Shown here: positions 8,546 to 17,263 of the stretch, piece after piece | Layout: each line of letters begins with the position of its first letter | Position numbering within the stretch: the first letter of the stretch is position 1 | NCBI RefSeq assembly: GCF_008693065.1 | Contig: NZ_VXKH01000006.1 | Span: forward strand, 1-53,014 | Reading direction: 5' to 3' | Length of the DNA: 53,014 bases | DNA from: Corynebacterium tuscaniense | Lineage (GTDB): Bacteria; Actinomycetota; Actinomycetes; Mycobacteriales; Mycobacteriaceae | Translations under genes and position numbers: made by a program | The notes under the pieces: generated by a model | What the model was told of the DNA's origin: nothing | The model's database searches: none | The model's input: the letters and a program-made list of their open reading frames with translations, nothing else

Positions 8546-8582
8546 CTGGTTGCTTGTGTGAAGTGGTGTGGCGAAGAGGGGA

Positions 8583-9074
8583 TTAGAGGTTCTCGTTGAT
8601 CCACTTCTCGGTGAGCTCGCCCTCTTGGTTAAACAGGTCACCTAGGGCCTCGCCGACCTTTGGTTCAATAGCCGGGCCCATGAAGGGAATGTTCACGGAA
8701 ACCTCGTTGTCGTAGGTGAGTGTGGTGGTCTCACCAGAGCCAGTGAGCTTGATGGTGCCACCGAAGTCCACCGGGGTGCCCTTGACGTCAGCGGTGTAGG
8801 ACACCTCGGCTGCCTCTCCCTCGAGTGTGCCGATGTTGACTACGCGCTTGACTTTGAGCGCCTGGGAAACCATAGATTGCACGGCCTCCGGCAGGAGCGT
8901 AGTGGGCAGAACCTCAAAGAGGGTGACGGAGGTGTCAGTGAATTCGTTGACCTCGCCTGGCTCGGGCGATAGGTTTGCGGCGATGAACTCCCAGTATGCG
9001 CGGGAGGAGTATGCCTCGTGCACCTTTGCTGCAGGTTGGTTGATGGTCACGGTGTTTTCGCTATGAGTTGCCAT
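8583..9074 (-). CDS. DUF2505 family protein
   Basis: The 163-residue soluble protein begins MATHSENTVTINQPAAKVHEAY, the usual opening of DUF2505 proteins, which have an SRPBCC/START-like ligand-binding fold. The biological role is unknown. Start ATG 9074 was chosen because it matches family N-termini and clears the divergent murB start 25 bp away. The two genes therefore share a very compact divergent promoter region. Confidence 0.75.
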   Translation of the reverse strand: MATHSENTVTINQPAAKVHEAYSSRAYWEFIAANLSPEPGEVNEFTDTSVTLFEVLPTTLLPEAVQSMVSQALKVKRVVNIGTLEGEAAEVSYTADVKGTPVDFGGTIKLTGSGETTTLTYDNEVSVNIPFMGPAIEPKVGEALGDLFNQEGELTEKWINENL

Positions 9075-9084
9075 GCCAAACAGA

Positions 9085-9090
9085 CTACCG
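9085..9090 (+). promoter_or_regulatory. Possible -10 element for a leaderless murB transcript
   Basis: TACCGT fits TANNNT and ends 8 nt before GTG 9099. This spacing would place the transcript start at the start codon, and there is no ribosome site upstream of that codon. Confidence 0.35.
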
Positions 9091-9098
9091 TTGTTTGG

Positions 9099-10169
9099 GT
9101 GCATCAACATTCATCGACTCCACCGGCGGAGAAAATCGACGGCGTGCGTTTAGCGGACCTGACTACGTTGCGTGTGGGAGGTTCCCCGCGCCACGCGTAT
9201 CGCGCCCGCACTTCTGAAGAGCTTGCGCGCACAGTGTCGCTTATCGACGCCGCCCGCACCCCCCTCCTCATCGTCGGCGGTGGCTCCAACCTCGTTGTAG
9301 CGGAGGGCGATCTTGATCTTGTTGTGGTGATCGCCGCCAATGACACTATTGAGGTGAATGCCGATGGTGTGCCGGGGCTTGTCCGTGCCGGCGCGGGTGC
9401 TGTGTGGGATGACGTTGTCGCCGCCACGGTGGAGGCGGGACTGTCCGGTATTGAAACCCTGTCTGGCATCCCCGGTTCCGCGGGTGCCACGCCGGTGCAG
9501 AACGTGGGTGCCTACGGTGCGGAAGTCTCCGACGTGCTCACCCGCGTTCACTTGTACAACCGCGAGACGGGCGTGACGGAGTGGGTTCCGGCCAGCTCCC
9601 TCGACCTGGCCTACCGTTATTCCAACCTGAAATTCACCGGTCGTGCTGCAGTCTTGGATGTCGAGATGCAGCTCACTCCCACCGGTTCGGAGGGCTTGTC
9701 CATCCCACTACGCCATCTGGACGGCGAGCGCCTTCCGCTTGTCGAGGCCCGCGAGGAAATCCTCCGCGTCCGCGCCTCCAAAGGCATGGTCCTCGATCCG
9801 GCGGACCATGACACATGGTCTGCCGGCTCCTTCTTCACTAACCCCGTCGTCTCGGTGGCTATCGCCGATGAAGTTGCCAGCAAGGTTGGCGCGGACGCTG
9901 CCACCATGCCGCGCTACCCCCAGCCCGATGGGATGGTGAAGATTTCTGCCGCCTGGATCATTGAGCGCGCTGGCTTCCCCCGTGGTTTCCCTGGTGCCGA
10001 TGCCTCTGCTCGCCTGTCCACCAAGCACACCCTGGCGCTGACTAACCGCGGATCTGCTACCGCGGACGACATCGTTGCCCTAGCCCGCACCATCCGCGAC
10101 GGAGTGCGTGACCATTTCGGGGTCACTTTGGTGCCTGAGCCGGTGTGGGTGGGGGTTTTTCTCGACTAG
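9099..10169 (+). CDS. murB: UDP-N-acetylenolpyruvoylglucosamine reductase
   Basis: Reduces UDP-GlcNAc-enolpyruvate to UDP-MurNAc with NADPH and FAD, the second committed step of peptidoglycan precursor synthesis in the cytoplasm. FAD-domain motifs GGGSNLVV and GIPGSAGATPVQNVGAYG are clear. The catalytic serine segment SAGSFFTNPVV and the C-terminal glutamate (LVPEPVWVG) are present. GTG 9099 is preferred because earlier frame codons run into the divergent gene. A GCTTATCGACG motif at 9239 is followed by a run of at least ten C-ending codons. Confidence 0.93.
   Translation: MHQHSSTPPAEKIDGVRLADLTTLRVGGSPRHAYRARTSEELARTVSLIDAARTPLLIVGGGSNLVVAEGDLDLVVVIAANDTIEVNADGVPGLVRAGAGAVWDDVVAATVEAGLSGIETLSGIPGSAGATPVQNVGAYGAEVSDVLTRVHLYNRETGVTEWVPASSLDLAYRYSNLKFTGRAAVLDVEMQLTPTGSEGLSIPLRHLDGERLPLVEAREEILRVRASKGMVLDPADHDTWSAGSFFTNPVVSVAIADEVASKVGADAATMPRYPQPDGMVKISAAWIIERAGFPRGFPGADASARLSTKHTLALTNRGSATADDIVALARTIRDGVRDHFGVTLVPEPVWVGVFLD
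9239..9249 (+). repeat. GCTTATCGACG motif, copy 4 of 18
   Basis: Sense orientation in murB (Leu-Ile-Asp). It is followed by GCC GCC CGC ACC CCC CTC CTC ATC GTC GGC. With the TC before it and the GCCGCC after it, it forms a longer match to the copy at 6423. Confidence 0.9.
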
Positions 10170-10191
10170 CTCGCGGGCAGGCCTTCGGGTT

Positions 10192-10263
10192 GGTTTGACT
10201 ATGTGCCGCATCGCCCGTTCGCGTCCTGGGCTTTTGGTGTGCGCACGGTGACATAGTCAAACC
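10192..10263. repeat. 72-nt inverted-end element, copy A
   Basis: Ends are perfect 13-bp inverted repeats: GGTTTGACTATGT at the left and ACATAGTCAAACC at the right. The centre contains GTCCTGGGCTTTTG. An element of identical length, with the same terminal 8 bp and nearly the same centre, lies at 25116-25187. This copy sits between the convergent murB and fadD genes. It could be a small non-autonomous mobile element, a structured RNA or a bidirectional terminator. Confidence 0.75.
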
Positions 10264-10285
10264 AGTGTCACAGCCAACGAAGACA

Positions 10286-10322
10286 GAGCCCCTTCCCGCA
10301 GCGTGTGAACGGGAAGAGGCTC
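10286..10322 (-). terminator. Terminator-like hairpin after fadD
   Basis: GAGCC-CTTCCCG pairs with CGGGAAG-GGCTC through a short bulge around a loop of about 10 nt. It lies 20 bp beyond the stop of the leftward fadD gene and may also stop murB transcripts. Confidence 0.6.
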
Positions 10323-10341
10323 AGTGGGGCAGAACTAGGAG

Positions 10342-12132
10342 CTAGTTGTTCTGCTTACCCTTCTCAATCTGCTCCTCAGTGGGTTCCTCCGGGGTTCCTG
10401 CGGAGTTCTCACCGTCAGCTGCTGTGCCGGCATTGAGGCGGTTGATCAGGGATTCCTGCACCTCACGGCGGCGGATCTTGCCAGTCATGTCGCGGTTGAG
10501 TTCCTCGAAGTGGTAGAAGGTGCGCGGCACCTTGTATGCGGTGAGGCGCTTACGTGCGTAGTCCTGCAGGCCCTTCGGGTCGAGGGCTGCACCTTCGGCG
10601 AGGGTGATACAGGCAACAACATCCTCGGAGCCATCATCGCGCGGGCGGCCTACGACGGCGATGTCTTCGATGTCACGGTGTTCACGCATGACGTTTTCCA
10701 CCTCATCCGGGTAGACGTTGAAGCCGCCGGTGATGATCATCTCCTTGATGCGGGAGACCAGGCGGAGCCAGCCGTCCTCTTCCATGACGCCCATGTCGCC
10801 GGTGCGGAAGTAGCCGTCCACAAAAGCCTTCTCAGTGGCCTCCGGCTTGTTCAGATAGCCTTTCATCACCTGTGGTCCCTTGACCACGAGCTCACCAGGT
10901 TCGCCGTCCGGCATGAGTTCGGTTGGATTGTCGGGGTTGACAATGCGCACGAGGGTGTTTGGGAACGGGATGCCGATGTAGCCGGGGCGGCGGTTGCCGT
11001 CCATGGGGTTCGCAGTCACAATCGGTGAGGTCTCGGTCAGGCCGTAGCCCTCCACAAGGTTTCCGCCAGTGACTTTCTCCCATGCCTCAACAGTGGAAAC
11101 TGGCAGGGTGGAAGCACCGGAGAAGGAGTTGCGGATGCTGTCTAGCGTGGTGCCGTTTTTGATGGCGGACTGGCTGATGCGCTGGTACAGGGTGGGCACG
11201 CCCGGCATCCAGGTGGGCGGGTTCTTCTTCATTGCATCCTGGATGAGGTCGGGCTCTGGTGCCGGCAGCAGGATGATTTCGCCGCCGACCATGATGCCCA
11301 AGCCGAGGTTGAGGGCGAGACCATAGACGTGGAAGAGCGGCAGGACGGCGAAGATCTTCTCGTCCGTGCTGCCCAGGTCCTTCACCCACGCCTTACCGGC
11401 CTTCATCTGGTGGTTGAAGTTGCCGTGGGTAATCTGTGCGCCCTTTGGCTCACCGGTGGTGCCGGAGGTGTACAGGATCACGGCAGTGGTGTCTTGGTCA
11501 ATGTCCGGGCGAGCAAGATCATGCCCTTCGCCACCAATGGCGGAGGACAGCAGCATCTCAAATGCGATGGTGTCTGGTGCCGGGCCGGATAGCTTGTTGC
11601 GGGATTCGCGCAGCTTCTTTACCGGAACGTACTTGAGGGCGAGCTCCATGTATTTTGGCATGGCTTTGGTCATGTCCACCGAGACGATGGTTTCCAGTGG
11701 GGTGTCCTTGCGCAGGCCAGCAAGGTTTCCGGCTGCCTTGTCCCACATGATGGCCACACGTGCGCCATGATCTTGGAACTGGCCGCGCAGCTCGTGTTCG
11801 GTGTAAAGCGGGTTGTGTGCAACAGCGGATGCGCCCAGCTTCAATACAGCGATGAAGGAGATAACAAACTGTGGACAGTTCGGCATGACCAGTGCGACGC
11901 GGTCGCCTGGGCGGACACCAAAGGCCTGGAGGCCAGCGGCACAGCTGCGAATCTGACGGTCAAGCTCGGCGTAGGTGGTGGTTTTGCCGAAGAAGTACAG
12001 AGCGCTCTTGTGGGATTTCTTGGCCAACGTTTCGTCGTAAATATCCAAGATGGTGTCATCGCCGAGTTCTACCTCCGGCGGTGTCCACTCTGCGTAGCTG
12101 GATAGCCAGGCTTTTTCTTCGAATGCCGACAT
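10342..12132 (-). CDS. fadD: Long-chain fatty-acid-CoA ligase
   Basis: Activates fatty acids to acyl-CoA through an acyl-adenylate. The 596-residue protein has the AMP-binding signature YTSGTTGEPKGA. The motif EGYGLTETSP follows, then GYFRTGDMG, and the C-terminal hinge and lysine region GGFNVYPDEVE and TGKIRRREV. ATG 12132 has a GGAGGG ribosome site 10 bp upstream; in-frame upstream codons lack one. An acidic, Glu-rich tail of about 30 residues extends past the enzyme domain. The exact chain-length preference cannot be read from the sequence. It is transcribed leftward, divergent from the EspI-like gene. Confidence 0.9.
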   Translation of the reverse strand: MSAFEEKAWLSSYAEWTPPEVELGDDTILDIYDETLAKKSHKSALYFFGKTTTYAELDRQIRSCAAGLQAFGVRPGDRVALVMPNCPQFVISFIAVLKLGASAVAHNPLYTEHELRGQFQDHGARVAIMWDKAAGNLAGLRKDTPLETIVSVDMTKAMPKYMELALKYVPVKKLRESRNKLSGPAPDTIAFEMLLSSAIGGEGHDLARPDIDQDTTAVILYTSGTTGEPKGAQITHGNFNHQMKAGKAWVKDLGSTDEKIFAVLPLFHVYGLALNLGLGIMVGGEIILLPAPEPDLIQDAMKKNPPTWMPGVPTLYQRISQSAIKNGTTLDSIRNSFSGASTLPVSTVEAWEKVTGGNLVEGYGLTETSPIVTANPMDGNRRPGYIGIPFPNTLVRIVNPDNPTELMPDGEPGELVVKGPQVMKGYLNKPEATEKAFVDGYFRTGDMGVMEEDGWLRLVSRIKEMIITGGFNVYPDEVENVMREHRDIEDIAVVGRPRDDGSEDVVACITLAEGAALDPKGLQDYARKRLTAYKVPRTFYHFEELNRDMTGKIRRREVQESLINRLNAGTAADGENSAGTPEEPTEEQIEKGKQNN

Positions 12133-12328
12133 TATTGTCTGCCCTCCACATTTGTTATGGATTGATTTACTTCCGTGGAGTATATATGTGATCCGCAAGC
12201 TATGGGGCCAAATATGTAATTTAAATCACGCAACCTTCGTCTGTTGTGCGTGTAACACCCACGCGCTAGGATGATGGGCCACAGCGGGCTGTAGAGGGCG
12301 CCGCGCATCTCCTAGGAGTGATTTTCCC

Positions 12329-13759
12329 GTGACGCACTCGCACGACCATTTTCAACGCAAGAACCGTGATCGGACTGCTGATCCGAGTGATCAAGGGGCG
12401 TATAGGCGGTTTGCCCATAACGGATTAGGGGAGTGGGTTCCAGAGGTCGAGTCCCCGCGTGGGGCGCAGACTGCTCCACGCCCGCAATCAGCGCGACCAG
12501 CACAGCCGACGCAATCCCCCCGAACAGTGGAATCGCCGAAAGTAGCGCAAGCGCCGAAATTAACGCAATCAGAGAAAGCGCCACGGTTGGCCCAATCGGG
12601 GAAATCCTCACTACGAGAAGAACCAGCGAAAGCACCACGTCTAACGCGACCGGCGAAACCCCCTCAGCCAACAAAACCAGGGAAAGCGCCACGACTGGCC
12701 CAACCGGGGAAACCCTCACAATTAGCGGACCTAGCGAAAACGCCACGACCAGGGAAAGCACCGCAGCCAGCTAAACTAGCGCAACCAGCGGAGCCTGTGA
12801 TTCATGCACCAAATTCAGGAGTCGAGGGGCCACGGAAGCTGGACGGTAGGGTTGTGGTCAATCCTGTAAAAACTCCCCCGAAGTCTGGCTGGCGCAAGCT
12901 TGTGTATGAGCTAACAGCGGGGCGGGTGAATCCGGGGCCTTCTCAGCGTGAGCAGGAAGAAGATGCGTTAACGGAGAAGATCCGCACCCCACTGCGGGGC
13001 GATTACCGGATTGCGGTGATGTCGTTGAAGGGTGGCGTCGGTAAAACAACTACAACGGTGGCGTTGGGGTCTGTGTTGGCTGAAATGCGCGGGGATCGCG
13101 TGATCGCTATTGATGCGAACCCGGATTTTGGCACTCTTGCGCAGCGCGTGGCGGCGGACGCGGCGGGTGATGCGACTATCCGGGATTTGTTGAGTGCACC
13201 TGACACGGAGCGATATGGGCAAGTGCGGGCCTTCACAACGCAGGGCTCTACGCGTTTGGATGTGATTGGCAGTGAGCGTGACCCGGCGGTGTCGGAAGCA
13301 TTCAGTGAGGAGGATTACCGGCATGCGGTGGATATTTTGCAGCACCACTACAACCTTATCCTCACGGATTGTGGGACGGGACTGATGCACTCGGCCATGG
13401 CGGGTGTACTGGATTTGGCAAACATGTTGGTGTTGGTGACCTCACCAGCCTTGGATGGAGCGCAATCGGCGGCGGCCACGTTGGATTGGTTGAGTTTGCA
13501 TGGCTACGACCGGCTGGCGGCGAATGCTGTGGTGGTTGTGTCGGCCCAGTCCCCCAAGGTGCCGGTGTGTATGGATAGTGTGGTGGGGCATTTTGCTGCC
13601 CGCACTCGGGCTGTGCATGTTATTCCGTATGACTCGCATTTGGCCGAGGGGTCGGTTGTTGATGTGGCTCGGATGAACCCGCGCACATTACGCGCCTACA
13701 AGGAGTTGGCGGCCACGCTTGCTGCGGATTTCCGCCAGTGGCACAAGCATGCGCGGTGA
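12329..13759 (+). CDS. EspI/MinD-like P-loop ATPase with tandem-repeat N-terminus
   Basis: The 476-residue protein starts at GTG 12329 after TAGGAG. Residues about 35-165 are Pro/Lys/Ala-rich and contain 18-residue tandem repeats. The C-terminal half is a MinD/ParA-type ATPase with a deviant Walker A (SLKGGVGKTTTT, around residue 232). GDRVIAIDANPDFGTLAQRV follows, and ILTDCGTGL is the later Asp motif. This arrangement matches EspI (Rv3876-type) proteins that accompany type VII secretion loci in mycobacteria. No secretion genes are near it here; mshA follows 43 bp later. A general chromosome- or membrane-positioning role is the alternative. Confidence 0.75.
   Translation: MTHSHDHFQRKNRDRTADPSDQGAYRRFAHNGLGEWVPEVESPRGAQTAPRPQSARPAQPTQSPRTVESPKVAQAPKLTQSEKAPRLAQSGKSSLREEPAKAPRLTRPAKPPQPTKPGKAPRLAQPGKPSQLADLAKTPRPGKAPQPAKLAQPAEPVIHAPNSGVEGPRKLDGRVVVNPVKTPPKSGWRKLVYELTAGRVNPGPSQREQEEDALTEKIRTPLRGDYRIAVMSLKGGVGKTTTTVALGSVLAEMRGDRVIAIDANPDFGTLAQRVAADAAGDATIRDLLSAPDTERYGQVRAFTTQGSTRLDVIGSERDPAVSEAFSEEDYRHAVDILQHHYNLILTDCGTGLMHSAMAGVLDLANMLVLVTSPALDGAQSAAATLDWLSLHGYDRLAANAVVVVSAQSPKVPVCMDSVVGHFAARTRAVHVIPYDSHLAEGSVVDVARMNPRTLRAYKELAATLAADFRQWHKHAR
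12574..12789 (+). repeat. 54-nt tandem repeats in the EspI-like gene
   Basis: Units start near 12574, 12628, 12682 and 12736, with a 54-nt period. They encode 18-residue units that open with KAPRL or a variant (KAPRLAQ, KAPRLTR, KAPRLAQ, KTPRPG). The first 38 nt of units 1 and 3 differ at only four positions. The last unit is truncated or scrambled. Confidence 0.8.
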
Positions 13760-13764
13760 GCATA

Positions 13765-13783
13765 CATTCACATGTGGTGAATG
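13765..13783. promoter_or_regulatory. Inverted repeat upstream of mshA
   Basis: CATTCAC-ATGTG-GTGAATG is a perfect 7-bp inverted repeat with a 5-nt spacer. It ends 5 nt before the putative mshA -10 element, a suitable place for a repressor operator. It does not have the spacing of a GlxR site. Confidence 0.4.
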
Positions 13784-13788
13784 ATGGC

Positions 13789-13794
13789 TAGGCT
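13789..13794 (+). promoter_or_regulatory. Possible -10 element for leaderless mshA
   Basis: TAGGCT ends 8 nt before ATG 13803, which would make transcription start at or next to the start codon. No ribosome site is visible. Confidence 0.45.
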
Positions 13795-13802
13795 GGGGGA
13801 CC

Positions 13803-15083
13803 ATGCGCGTAGCCATGTTGTCCATGCACACGTCCCCACTTGAACAGCCAGGGTCCGGTGATGCTGGCGGTATGAACGTTTATGTGCTGAATATCGCGCG
13901 TGAACTTGCCGCTACCGGTGTGAAAGTGGATGTGTATACCCGTGCCACTCGGCCAAGCCAGGGGGATGTGGTGCAGGTGTGTGAGAACCTGCGCGTGATC
14001 AACATTGTGGCGGGCCCGTATGAAGGGCTGGCCAAAGAGGAACTGCCTACTCAGCTAGCGGCTTTTGCTGGTGGAATCGTGCAATTCACGCGCGAAGAGG
14101 GACTGGAGTATGACCTCTTTCATTCCCACTACTGGTTGTCTGGTCAGGTGGGGTGGCTGTTGCGGGACCTTGTTCGCGTACCACTGATCCACACTGGACA
14201 CACGTGGGCCGCGGTGAAGAACGCAGCCCGCCTGGGTGTGGGGTCGGCGGATGATGCGGATTCGCCGGAGACAGAAGCACGGCGTATTTGTGAGCAGCAG
14301 TTGGTGGATAACGCCGAAGTTCTGGTGGTGAATACGCCCGATGAGATCACGCAGTTGGGTCGGCATTATGACGCGGACCCTGCCCGCATCCGCGTTGTCA
14401 CTCCGGGTGCAGATACGCGGATGTTCACACCGGGCACGAACCGGAACACGGAGGTAGCGCGCCGCCATCTGGGTATTCCGCTGGACAGCAAGGTGATTGC
14501 TTTTGTTGGGCGGCTCCAGGAATTCAAGGGGCCACAGGTGCTCATTCGTGCGGTTGCGGAGCTGCTGGAGCGGGATCCGGATAGCAATGTGCGCGCCATC
14601 ATTTGCGGTGGTGCGTCCGGTGCGGATGCTTCCGTGGATTATTACCGCGCGATGGCCCATAAGCTTGGCGTGGGCCGTAAGATTCGTTTCCTCGGTCCGC
14701 GTCCGCCGGAGGAACTCGTGCAGATCTACCAGGCGGCGGACGTCGTCGCGGTGCCCAGCTACAACGAGTCATTCGGGCTTGTTGCTATTGAGGCGCAGGC
14801 GACAGGCACCCCAGTCGTGGCGGCACGTGCGGGTGGCTTGCCTATCGCGGTGTCAGACGGGGAAACCGGTGTGCTGGTGGATGGCCATGACCCGGTTGAT
14901 TGGGCTGATGCTTTAGAGCAGTTGCTTATCGACGACACTGGGCGCATCACCATGGCCGAAGCCGCCGTCGAACGCGCAGCACAGTTCAGTTGGGCTGCCT
15001 CCGCGGCGGCACTTTCCCAGGTGTACGGCGAGGCTGTAGAAGGATTTGAGCCCACTCCACGACGGCGTGCAGTGGGCAATTAA
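13803..15083 (+). CDS. mshA: D-inositol-3-phosphate glycosyltransferase (mycothiol synthesis)
   Basis: Transfers GlcNAc from UDP-GlcNAc to 1-L-inositol 1-phosphate, the first step of mycothiol synthesis in the cytoplasm. The 426-residue GT-B enzyme begins [17 protein letters not shown] with the GDAGGMNVY donor/acceptor loop. It shows HSHYWLSG and, in the second half, [12 protein letters not shown] and the family-4 motif [22 protein letters not shown]. The neighbours gpmA-senX3-regX3 are the usual corynebacterial context. A GCTTATCGACG motif lies near the 3' end. Confidence 0.93.
   Translation: MRVAMLSMHTSPLEQPGSGDAGGMNVYVLNIARELAATGVKVDVYTRATRPSQGDVVQVCENLRVINIVAGPYEGLAKEELPTQLAAFAGGIVQFTREEGLEYDLFHSHYWLSGQVGWLLRDLVRVPLIHTGHTWAAVKNAARLGVGSADDADSPETEARRICEQQLVDNAEVLVVNTPDEITQLGRHYDADPARIRVVTPGADTRMFTPGTNRNTEVARRHLGIPLDSKVIAFVGRLQEFKGPQVLIRAVAELLERDPDSNVRAIICGGASGADASVDYYRAMAHKLGVGRKIRFLGPRPPEELVQIYQAADVVAVPSYNESFGLVAIEAQATGTPVVAARAGGLPIAVSDGETGVLVDGHDPVDWADALEQLLIDDTGRITMAEAAVERAAQFSWAASAAALSQVYGEAVEGFEPTPRRRAVGN
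14924..14934 (+). repeat. GCTTATCGACG motif, copy 5 of 18
   Basis: Sense orientation in mshA (Leu-Ile-Asp). The C-rich tail is weaker here than at most copies, but a run of GCC GCC GTC appears about 25 nt later. Confidence 0.9.
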
Positions 15084-15092
15084 AGGCGGGAA

Positions 15093-16433
15093 TTAGTATC
15101 CGAGTTCATCGAACGCGGCGTAGATCCCGGTGTTCACAATGTTGTTGATGTGAGCCCCGGCATAGTTACCCACGGCGTTGGCGAGGGTGTTGCCGGCATC
15201 AGCGATCTGTTCATGTGGCACGCCTGCAATAGCAGCGACGGTACCCAGGACAGCGAAGTCGCGCAGGTCCCTAGCGATCACGCCGGCATCAGCGGTCGCG
15301 CTAGCTACTGCTTGATCGAACTGCTCGCGTGGCGTCGGTTGCGCAATCATCTCCGGGGGAACGTCCGGGTTGTGCTCAGCGAAGTACTGGTTGAACTCAG
15401 CTTCCTCTTCCTTGATGGACACGAAGTCAGCGCGGTTTGCATTCGGCGCAGCAGGCGTGAAGTGGTCATTCACCGTTCCGGCGGGCAGTGCATAGGCGGA
15501 TTCAATCGCACGGTCGGCGCGCTGCGCAGTACCCAATGGGCCAAAGCCGAGCGAGGTTACGCCGATGATCTGCCCGGTGTTCGGATCGTAGTTCACACCG
15601 CCGGAATCACCAGTGCCGTAGCCCAGGTTCAGGGACCACACGTTGTTGGCTGTGTAGAACAACTGGACACCGCAGGTGCGGCCCTTCGTAGAGCCATCCT
15701 TGCACATCGGCTGCGCGAAGTTATCCAGGGCAATCTCACCCGGCGCAAGAGAACGGTACGTGCGCACACCAGTCAAAGTGACGGGAGTGCTGGGGCCACG
15801 GTTGAACTGATCGCGGGAGGAGGCGGAGCCGTCGGCCGCAGCACCGTCGTCAAGCACCACAATGCCCCAGTCTTCCGCGCGCAAAGCTTTCTGTGCGGAC
15901 TGGCCGAGCGTGTCGTATCCGCTGGGCAGACCGTTGGTGTGCACAAGGTCGATAGCGCCGATTTTTTTGTAACCTCCACGCACGGGTGCGTCGACGGTAC
16001 TACCCATGAACATGCCGCTGATGTCCTCAGCGGCGAGGCAGTGACCGGCGGAGACCATGATGCGCTGCGTTGTGCCATCCGGAAGCGTCACAGTGCCCAC
16101 GGGCCCCTGGCTGCACACGCGAGCGAGCATGTGAGGGTGCACGTCAAGTCCGGTGATCTCCTTAAATGAGGCATTGCCGGGGCCAAACGGGGCCGTTGCG
16201 TCGTAGGGGCGCAGACGCATCGGGGCACCGGGAGCAGCAATGGCGGGGCTGGACACTGCTCCTTGATCACTCGTTGGCGCGGCAGCGGCAGTAGGGGCCT
16301 GGGTGGCGGGAATGAGGCTACACAGGACGGAGAAAACAATGGCGGGGGAGGCAAAACGACGCAAATTCACACCAGACAATCTAGACCACAAGGGGGACAT
16401 CCGGGGAATAAAGGTCCCGATGAGTTTTTGCAC
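15093..16433 (-). CDS. Secreted trypsin-like serine protease
   Basis: The 446-residue protein has an N-terminal signal sequence (hydrophobic stretch around residues 28-50, ending TAAAAPT). It then carries a chymotrypsin-fold domain with the catalytic histidine in SAGHCLA, a candidate Asp in the [10 protein letters not shown] region and the nucleophile in [12 protein letters not shown]. The C-terminal 100 residues are Ala/Asn-rich and helical, outside the protease domain. The substrate is unknown. ATG 16433 or an internal ATG at 16400 could be the start; both keep the signal peptide. It converges on mshA with a 9-bp gap. Confidence 0.82.
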   Translation of the reverse strand: MQKLIGTFIPRMSPLWSRLSGVNLRRFASPAIVFSVLCSLIPATQAPTAAAAPTSDQGAVSSPAIAAPGAPMRLRPYDATAPFGPGNASFKEITGLDVHPHMLARVCSQGPVGTVTLPDGTTQRIMVSAGHCLAAEDISGMFMGSTVDAPVRGGYKKIGAIDLVHTNGLPSGYDTLGQSAQKALRAEDWGIVVLDDGAAADGSASSRDQFNRGPSTPVTLTGVRTYRSLAPGEIALDNFAQPMCKDGSTKGRTCGVQLFYTANNVWSLNLGYGTGDSGGVNYDPNTGQIIGVTSLGFGPLGTAQRADRAIESAYALPAGTVNDHFTPAAPNANRADFVSIKEEEAEFNQYFAEHNPDVPPEMIAQPTPREQFDQAVASATADAGVIARDLRDFAVLGTVAAIAGVPHEQIADAGNTLANAVGNYAGAHINNIVNTGIYAAFDELGY

Positions 16434-16448
16434 TACCCCATTTCGGTA

Positions 16449-16465
16449 GTGGAACCCCGTTCCAC
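16449..16465. promoter_or_regulatory. 17-bp perfect inverted repeat between the protease and gpmA genes
   Basis: GTGGAACCCCGTTCCAC has 7-bp arms and a 3-bp centre. It lies between the two divergent genes, upstream of both, and looks like a dimeric regulator operator. I do not recognise the regulator. Confidence 0.45.
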
Positions 16466-16501
16466 CGGCGGAGAAGCCGATGTTTTGGCATGCTTGACGG
16501 T

Positions 16502-17248
16502 ATGAGTAACGGAAAGCTAGTCCTCGTTCGTCACGGACAAAGTAAGTGGAATGAGTCCAACCAGTTCACCGGCTGGGTGGATGTGGATTTGACGGATAAA
16601 GGTGTGCAGGAAGCCATCAACGCCGGCAAGCTGATGGCTGAGAAAGGTGTCCTCCCGGACATCGTGTTCACTTCGCTTTTGCGTCGCGCTATCCGCACCG
16701 CCAATATTTCCTTGAACGCGGCTGACCGCCACTGGATTCCGGTTGTGCGCAACTGGCGTTTGAATGAGCGCCATTACGGCAAGCTCCAAGGTTTGAACAA
16801 GGCTGAGATCCGCGACAAGTTCGGTGAGGAACAGTTCATGTCGTGGCGCCGCTCCTACGACACCCCGCCGCCGGAGATTGACCTGGATGACCAGTACGCG
16901 CAGACGAATGATCCGCGCTACGCATTCCTGCCGGAGGTCCCGCGCACGGAGTGTCTGAAGGATGTTGTGGAGCGTTTCCTGCCTTACTACATCGACGTGA
17001 TCCTCCCACAGGTGCTTGATGGCAAGACGGTCATGGTCGCAGCCCATGGCAATTCCCTGCGTGCATTGGTGAAGTACCTGGACAACATCTCCGATGAGGA
17101 CATCGCGGGGCTGAATATTCCAACCGGTATGCCGCTTGTGTATGAGATTGATGGCAAGGGCAAGGTGCTGAACCACGGTGGCACCTACCTTGACCCGGAG
17201 GCTGCAGCTGCCGGTGCTGCTGCTGTTGCGAACCAGGGCAACAAATAA
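16502..17248 (+). CDS. gpmA: 2,3-bisphosphoglycerate-dependent phosphoglycerate mutase
   Basis: Interconverts 3- and 2-phosphoglycerate in glycolysis and gluconeogenesis. The 248-residue protein shows the phosphohistidine motif [10 protein letters not shown], then [31 protein letters not shown] and the second catalytic histidine [13 protein letters not shown] 16502 gives the family N-terminus; an ATG four codons earlier has no better ribosome site. It lies directly upstream of senX3-regX3, as in mycobacteria. Confidence 0.95.
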   Translation: MSNGKLVLVRHGQSKWNESNQFTGWVDVDLTDKGVQEAINAGKLMAEKGVLPDIVFTSLLRRAIRTANISLNAADRHWIPVVRNWRLNERHYGKLQGLNKAEIRDKFGEEQFMSWRRSYDTPPPEIDLDDQYAQTNDPRYAFLPEVPRTECLKDVVERFLPYYIDVILPQVLDGKTVMVAAHGNSLRALVKYLDNISDEDIAGLNIPTGMPLVYEIDGKGKVLNHGGTYLDPEAAAAGAAAVANQGNK

Positions 17249-17263
17249 AGCCTGTTTGTCCTG

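Noticed and set aside
13765..13783. GlxR (cAMP receptor) site before mshA
   Set aside because: Half-sites do not have the TGTGA-N6-TCACA spacing.
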